This document shows, in pieces, positions 44,693-49,686 of a DNA stretch of 49,686 nucleotides; the stretch's first letter is position 1; the number at the start of each line of letters is the position of its first letter. This stretch comes from Bacillota bacterium (GTDB taxonomy: Bacteria; Bacillota; Clostridia; Acetivibrionales; DSM-1351): the NCBI GenBank assembly GCA_023398105.1, contig JAEWST010000170.1, positions 1-49,686 of the forward strand, in the 5' to 3' direction. A model generated the notes under the pieces. It did not search any database, was not told where the DNA came from, and saw nothing but the letters and a program-made list of their open reading frames with translations. Made by a program: the position numbers and the translations under genes.

Positions 44693-45357
44693 TGGAATAT
44701 AACGAAGACGATTTCCTGTTATTATCAGGCATTCAGCACTTTGCTTTTTGCAGACGGCAATGGGCACTTATACATATAGAACAACAATGGCAAGAAAATT
44801 TGCGAACTGTTGAGGGGAATATACTTCACGAAAAGGCTCATGATGATGGCTTTTCTGAAAAAAGAGGTGATTTAATTATCTCTAGAGGAATGGCAGTGTT
44901 TTCTCGTACGCTTGGGGTAAGTGGGGTATGTGATATTGTGGAACTACATAAATGTGACAATGGTGTAAGTATATTTGGGAGAGAAGGTTTGTATCAGCCA
45001 ATTCCTGTAGAGTACAAGCGTGGTAAGCCAAAAGAAAATGATGCAGATATTTTACAATTATGTGGACAAGCAATGTGCCTTGAGGAAATGCTTTTATGTG
45101 AAATTAAGGAAGGATATATGTTCTATGGAGAGACAAAACATCGGCTGAAAGTTGTACTTGATAATGATTTGAGAGAAAGGGTAAAGGACATGTTACGTGA
45201 AATGCATGAACTCTTTAATAGAAGATATACTCCAAAAGTTAAAATTTCTAAAGGCTGCAAAGCATGTTCTTTATCAGAAATTTGTATGCCAAAGTTGTGT
45301 AAAAATACATCTGTAGAAAAATATATTAGAGATAGCTTAAAAGGGGTAGAGGAATGA
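44689..45357 (+). CDS. cas4: CRISPR adaptation exonuclease Cas4
   Basis: Cas4 trims prespacers and selects those with a correct PAM, with Cas1-Cas2. The 222-aa RecB-like protein has the N-terminal cysteine in FAFCRRQWALIH. Nuclease residues are in PVEYKRGKPKENDADILQLCGQAMCLEEML, and the C-terminal iron-sulfur cysteines in CKACSLSEICMPKLC. The ATG overlaps the cas7c stop; a second ATG at 44692 is possible. It overlaps cas1 by 4 bp (ATGA). Confidence 0.95.
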   Translation: MMEYNEDDFLLLSGIQHFAFCRRQWALIHIEQQWQENLRTVEGNILHEKAHDDGFSEKRGDLIISRGMAVFSRTLGVSGVCDIVELHKCDNGVSIFGREGLYQPIPVEYKRGKPKENDADILQLCGQAMCLEEMLLCEIKEGYMFYGETKHRLKVVLDNDLRERVKDMLREMHELFNRRYTPKVKISKGCKACSLSEICMPKLCKNTSVEKYIRDSLKGVEE

Positions 45358-46385
45358 GAAAGCTTTTAAATACTGTGTATGTAACTTCTCCTGACAGCTA
45401 TTTATCTTTGGATGGAGAAAACCTTGTTATACTGAAGGGTGATGTGGAAGCTGCGAGAGTACCTCTACATAACCTTGAAGGTATTATTACATTTGGCTAT
45501 ACAGGTGCTAGCCCAGCTTTGATGGGTGCATGTACAAAACGTAATATCTCGTTAAGTTTCATGACACATAGCGGAAAATTTCTGGCAAGAGTTGTGGGTG
45601 AGGTTAGGGGAAATGTTACTTTAAGAAAAACACAATATAGGTTATCAGATAGTAACGAGGAAAGTGCAAGAATTGCACGAAACTTTATCTTTGGTAAAAT
45701 ATTTAATGGACGGTGGGTCATAGAACGTGCAACAAGAGATTATTCTGAAAGACTTGATACAGAAAAGCTTAAAAAAGCATCTCATGGATTGGCGAATGCA
45801 CTAACAATGGTTCTGAATTGTGAAAACTTAGAACAATTACGTGGCTTTGAAGGTGAAGCTGCTACACAATATTTTAATGTATTTGATGATTTGATTTTAC
45901 AGCAAAAGGATGACTTTTTCTTTCATGGGAGAAATAAACGACCTCCGCTTGATAATGTTAATGCAATGCTATCCTTTGTATATACTTTATTAGCACATGA
46001 TGTAGCTGCTGCATTGGAAACAGTTGGACTAGATGCTTATGTTGGCTTTTTACATAGAGATAGACCAGGAAGAATATCTCTTGCGTTAGATTTGATGGAA
46101 GAGCTACGCTGTGTTTATGCAGATAGATTTGTAATCTCACTTATTAATAAAAGAGTGGTTAATGCAAATGGGTTTAATCAGAAGGAGGACGGTGCTGTAA
46201 AAATGGATGATGATACAAGAAAAACTATTTTGCAGGCTTGGCAGGGTAGAAAAAAGGAGCAAATAACTCATCCGTTTTTACAGGAAAAAATGGAATGGGG
46301 TCTTGTTCCTTATGCACAGGCGATGTTATTAGCAAGATTTATACGTGGCGATTTGGACGAATATCCTCCATTTTTGTGGAAGTAG
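45354..46385 (+). CDS. cas1: CRISPR integrase Cas1 (type I-C)
   Basis: The catalytic subunit that integrates new spacers at the leader end. The 343-aa product has the N-terminal beta domain (LLNTVYVTSPDSYLSLDGENLVI), the conserved glutamate in GFEGEAATQYFNVFDDLI near residue 166, HDVAAALETVGLDAYVGFLHRDRPGR with the active-site His, and LALDLMEELR. It is complete. It forms a translationally coupled run with cas4. Confidence 0.97.
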   Translation: MRKLLNTVYVTSPDSYLSLDGENLVILKGDVEAARVPLHNLEGIITFGYTGASPALMGACTKRNISLSFMTHSGKFLARVVGEVRGNVTLRKTQYRLSDSNEESARIARNFIFGKIFNGRWVIERATRDYSERLDTEKLKKASHGLANALTMVLNCENLEQLRGFEGEAATQYFNVFDDLILQQKDDFFFHGRNKRPPLDNVNAMLSFVYTLLAHDVAAALETVGLDAYVGFLHRDRPGRISLALDLMEELRCVYADRFVISLINKRVVNANGFNQKEDGAVKMDDDTRKTILQAWQGRKKEQITHPFLQEKMEWGLVPYAQAMLLARFIRGDLDEYPPFLWK

Positions 46386-46395
46386 GTGATACAAA

Positions 46396-46686
46396 ATGCT
46401 AGTTCTTATAACTTATGATGTAAACACAGAAACTCCATCAGGTAAAAAGCGATTGCGTCAAGTAGCGAAACAATGCCTGAATTATGGACAACGTGTCCAA
46501 AACTCTGTATTTGAGTGCGTTCTTGATGCAGCAAAGTGTAGAGAAGTTCAGAATAAATTGGAAAAAATAATTGACAAAGATAGAGATAGTCTTAGATTTT
46601 ACTATTTGGGAAATAACTACAAAAGTAAAGTTGAGCATATAGGCACTAAAGAATCTTTTGATGTTGAAGGCACTATTATAATTTAG
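46396..46686 (+). CDS. cas2: CRISPR adaptation protein Cas2
   Basis: The structural partner of Cas1 that bridges two Cas1 dimers. The 96-aa ferredoxin-like protein starts MLVLITYDVNTETPSGKKRLRQVAKQCLNYGQRVQNSVFECVLD, with the conserved Asp after YDVN, and ends FDVEGTIII. The gene starts 10 bp after cas1. The CRISPR leader follows. Confidence 0.97.
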   Translation: MLVLITYDVNTETPSGKKRLRQVAKQCLNYGQRVQNSVFECVLDAAKCREVQNKLEKIIDKDRDSLRFYYLGNNYKSKVEHIGTKESFDVEGTIII

Positions 46687-46761
46687 TGCGAATGTGAAGC
46701 AAACATACATTTTCCGAAGCTTTCGCACCTCAAAAAAGCTCAGAAAATGTAAATGCTTTTT
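46686..46761 (+). terminator. Double hairpin at the end of the cas operon
   Basis: GTGCGAA/TTCGCAC (46686-46728), then AAAAAGC/GCTTTTT (46733-46761). The arrangement of a hairpin ending TTTCG, then CTCAAAAAA and a second hairpin, resembles the cruciform element at 28173-28236. It should end cas2 transcription before the CRISPR leader. Confidence 0.55.
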
Positions 46762-46867
46762 ATATAACAGACAAAAAATATTATTATGAGTTATTTGCCT
46801 TGCAATGTTAAAAGTAAAATATATATAAAATGCATAAATTTAGTAAGAATTTTTGTGCATTTTTGCT
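46762..46867 (+). promoter_or_regulatory. CRISPR leader
   Basis: 106 bp of AT-rich DNA between the cas2 terminator and the first repeat. The repeat orientation, with the ATTGAAAT handle at the 3' end, shows transcription runs from here into the array and that new spacers enter at 46868. Confidence 0.7.
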
Positions 46868-49551
46868 GTCGCTCCTCATGTAGGAGCGTGGATTGAAATC
46901 TCTCCTGCTTTTTCGGTAATCGTAAGTTCTTCTGTCGCTCCTCATGTAGGAGCGTGGATTGAAATATTTATGTACATTTTTATTATCTCTGCTGTTGTAG
47001 TCGCTCCTCATGTAGGAGCGTGGATTGAAATCTCTTTTATAGATTTCATTAAACTATCTATATCAAGGTCGCTCCTCATGTAGGAGCGTGGATTGAAATT
47101 ACTATTCAACATGCAAAAGAATACCGTAGTGATGTCGCTCCTCATGTAGGAGCGTGGATTGAAATTAATATTTTATCGCCTTTATCTAGCTTTTTAGAGT
47201 CGCTCCTCATGTAGGAGCGTGGATTGAAATTGATTTTCTATGTGTTGCCCATCTATTACTAGTATGTCGCTCCTCATGTAGGAGCGTGGATTGAAATAAT
47301 CGAAAAGTGCTGTCCTGGTATTAATGTTTTTGTCGCTCCTCATGTAGGAGCGTGGATTGAAATCAATATTGATTTTATCGTCAACATAAGAAAATTCGTC
47401 GCTCCTCATGTAGGAGCGTGGATTGAAATTGCAATGTCTCGCAAGTATTGCAAATCCTCATTAGTCGCTCCTCATGTAGGAGCGTGGATTGAAATACTAA
47501 GTGCTTTTAATGAAAACTTAACAAATAGTCGCTCCTCATGTAGGAGCGTGGATTGAAATTATTAGCGAATTTTTTATTAACAAGTACCTTGAAAGTCGCT
47601 CCTCATGTAGGAGCGTGGATTGAAATCATTTCTGTTTTTGTCATTCTTGGTACAACATCGAGTCGCTCCTCATGTAGGAGCGTGGATTGAAATACCCTTA
47701 GATTTACCCATATATTTTGCTATTGCGTCGCTCCTCATGTAGGAGCGTGGATTGAAATACCGCACCAGATACTTTTACATCTGACTTTTCAGTGTCGCTC
47801 CTCATGTAGGAGCGTGGATTGAAATTATTATAATAACTAGGCGAGTTAGATTCCCATTCGTGTCGCTCCTCATGTAGGAGCGTGGATTGAAATCTTCACA
47901 TATCGTGCCATATCCATTGTAACCTAAGTCGCTCCTCATGTAGGAGCGTGGATTGAAATTCTACAAACAATTTGCACTTTTAAATACATCTAGGTCGCTC
48001 CTCATGTAGGAGCGTGGATTGAAATATTGCTTCAAGCAACTTGGCTTTAAGTTTGTCCAGTCGCTCCTCATGTAGGAGCGTGGATTGAAATCTCGCTTTC
48101 GTAATATAATTTATTTGTCAATTTTGGTCGCTCCTCATGTAGGAGCGTGGATTGAAATTTATATTTTTCTTCTCATAAACTCTAGTCCAGTGTCGCTCCT
48201 CATGTAGGAGCGTGGATTGAAATTGAATTGTGTCATCGATTATAAGGTCCTTTGTGTGTCGCTCCTCATGTAGGAGCGTGGATTGAAATAGCTGTAACGG
48301 TGCCTATGATCATGCTGCATAGCTTGTCGCTCCTCATGTAGGAGCGTGGATTGAAATCCAAAGACACCGAAGCATTTCCTTGTGGGTCCATGTCGCTCCT
48401 CATGTAGGAGCGTGGATTGAAATAACTCCATGTAAGAAGGAACAGCAATTTGACCTGTCGCTCCTCATGTAGGAGCGTGGATTGAAATGGTAGCAATTCA
48501 GACGGATGGCTACAAAAAGTTGAGTCGCTCCTCATGTAGGAGCGTGGATTGAAATTATACTTGCATATATAAACGCCTTTTCTTTATCGTGTCGCTCCTC
48601 ATGTAGGAGCGTGGATTGAAATCGTATCTAGGAGCATCAGAAAACCTAACACATTTGTCGCTCCTCATGTAGGAGCGTGGATTGAAATTTTAGTAACAAC
48701 CAAATATTCCACACCTAAATCTGTCGCTCCTCATGTAGGAGCGTGGATTGAAATTCTTTACTCCAAGGATTTTTACCGCCGTAAGTACCGTCGCTCCTCA
48801 TGTAGGAGCGTGGATTGAAATTGTTCCCCACTCCTGACACCAAGCTAACGGAATTGAGTCGCTCCTCATGTAGGAGCGTGGATTGAAATATGTCGCTCGA
48901 AACCTTTATCGCCTTGCCATCTTTGTCGCTCCTCATGTAGGAGCGTGGATTGAAATTTTGAAAACATTGTCGATAGCGTTTCATTATACGAGTCGCTCCT
49001 CATGTAGGAGCGTGGATTGAAATCGTCTAAAAAAGGAAGCAGTTGGAGCAGCGAAATAGTCGCTCCTCATGTAGGAGCGTGGATTGAAATTGTAATGGAC
49101 ACAAGTGGTTGGAACTTAAGTTCAGGTCGCTCCTCATGTAGGAGCGTGGATTGAAATCTTTAGGTTCATAAATTATTTTAAAAGCCATATTGTCGCTCCT
49201 CATGTAGGAGCGTGGATTGAAATCAATCCATCCCGTATTTATCTAAAATATCGCTAGTCGCTCCTCATGTAGGAGCGTGGATTGAAATTACTCCTACAAC
49301 TAAAGTAACTTTTTCGTCTGGAAGTCGCTCCTCATGTAGGAGCGTGGATTGAAATTATTTATTTTTACCTCTACATCAGACTTAATCCCGTCGCTCCTCA
49401 TGTAGGAGCGTGGATTGAAATTACATCGAATTCAAAAATAGCTTACAAACGAATGTCGCTCCTCATGTAGGAGCGTGGATTGAAATTAAAAAAGGTTTAC
49501 CAACTAGAAGAAGCCGTTTGTCGCTCCTCATGTAGGAGCGTGGATTGAAAT
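46868..49551 (+). CRISPR. Type I-C CRISPR array, 41 repeats, 40 spacers
   Basis: The 32-bp repeat begins GTCGCTCC, has TCATGTA as loop, then GGAGCG and ends TGGATTGAAAT; CGCTCC/GGAGCG gives the hairpin that Cas5c cuts. I located 41 copies, from 46868 to 49551, and saw no sequence variation between them. Spacers are 32-36 bp, mostly 34-35. No spacer was seen twice. The last repeat is also perfect, unlike the degenerate terminal repeat usual at a true array end. Confidence 0.98.
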
Positions 49552-49639
49552 TAAAAAAGGTGGATAGGTTATAATTAATTATACAATAAACATTCGGTCG
49601 TGATATAATAAATAAAAATAGAAAGGAATGAAGCGTATC

Positions 49640-49686
49640 ATGGCAGGAAAAACACAAAACTATACAGATGATTTTAAGAAGCAAAT
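49640..49686 (+). CDS. IS3-type transposase OrfA, 5' part only
   Basis: Only the first 15 codons are in the window: MAGKTQNYTDDFKKQ, a start typical of IS3-family OrfA helix-turn-helix proteins. GAAAGGAATG precedes the ATG at a suitable distance. The element begins between the last repeat (49551) and here. It bounds or interrupts the CRISPR array. Confidence 0.6.
   Translation, partial: MAGKTQNYTDDFKKQ

Noticed and set aside
37298..46686. A novel CRISPR type
   Set aside because: Gene order and all family signatures match type I-C; the only odd part is the IS110 insertion.
46808..49684. Many short minus-strand ORFs with repeated NPRSYMRSD or STLLHEER segments, and a plus-strand ORF with VAPHVGAWIEI
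   Set aside because: They are translations of the CRISPR repeat in different frames, not genes.

Overview
The window comes from a low-GC, anaerobic, cellulolytic member of the Clostridia. Three secreted proteins end in a type I dockerin preceded by a CBM6 module, so the cell builds cellulosomes. Housekeeping genes (SecA, DnaE, MutS2, TypA, PgsA) are clostridial in type. Ribosome binding sites are strong GGAGG sequences and intergenic DNA is very AT-rich. A Ruminiclostridium- or Clostridium cellulovorans-like host fits, but the species cannot be named from this sequence alone.

Layout. 1-300: two copies of a 157-bp structured, MITE-like repeat. 518-3259: secA. 3390-4157 (minus): an AraC regulator divergent from the cellulosomal cluster 4566-10933 (GH43-CBM6-dockerin, beta-helix hydrolase-CBM6-dockerin, beta-propeller hydrolase-CBM6-dockerin), which probably acts on hemicellulose side chains. 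11162-12573: a promoter, a ZTP riboswitch with its terminator, and a short AICAR-transformylase-only PurH. 12814-14193: glyS. 14436-16402: another repeat copy serving as leader of a secreted stalk-domain protein, then a Cys-rich unknown on minus. 16794-26160: dnaE, a TRAP (mtrB) homologue, small conserved genes, a thioesterase, pgsA, a DUF5685/DnaJ pair, membrane proteins and an XRE-cupin regulator. 26480-36280: acyl-CoA synthetase, mutS2, typA, mltG, an O-methyltransferase and a U32 peptidase, with a truncated RelB/DinJ remnant behind it.

37298-49551 is a complete type I-C CRISPR-Cas locus (cas3, cas5c, cas8c, cas7c, cas4, cas1, cas2) with an array of 41 identical 32-bp repeats and 40 spacers. 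An IS110-family element sits between cas3 and cas5c in the same orientation. Its transposase is followed by about 350 bp of structured non-coding DNA, a good candidate for its guide (bridge) RNA. The array meets the start of an IS3-type transposase gene at the window edge.

Most interesting points: (1) the multi-copy 157-bp element with 8-bp terminal inverted repeats and a conserved three-hairpin fold; (2) the IS110 insertion that splits the interference operon and its candidate bridge RNA; (3) a cruciform element overlapping the acyl-CoA synthetase stop codon; (4) the ZTP riboswitch on purH and a TRAP homologue next to dnaE; (5) a spacer whose complement encodes a ParA-type motif. No wholly new multi-gene system could be established.
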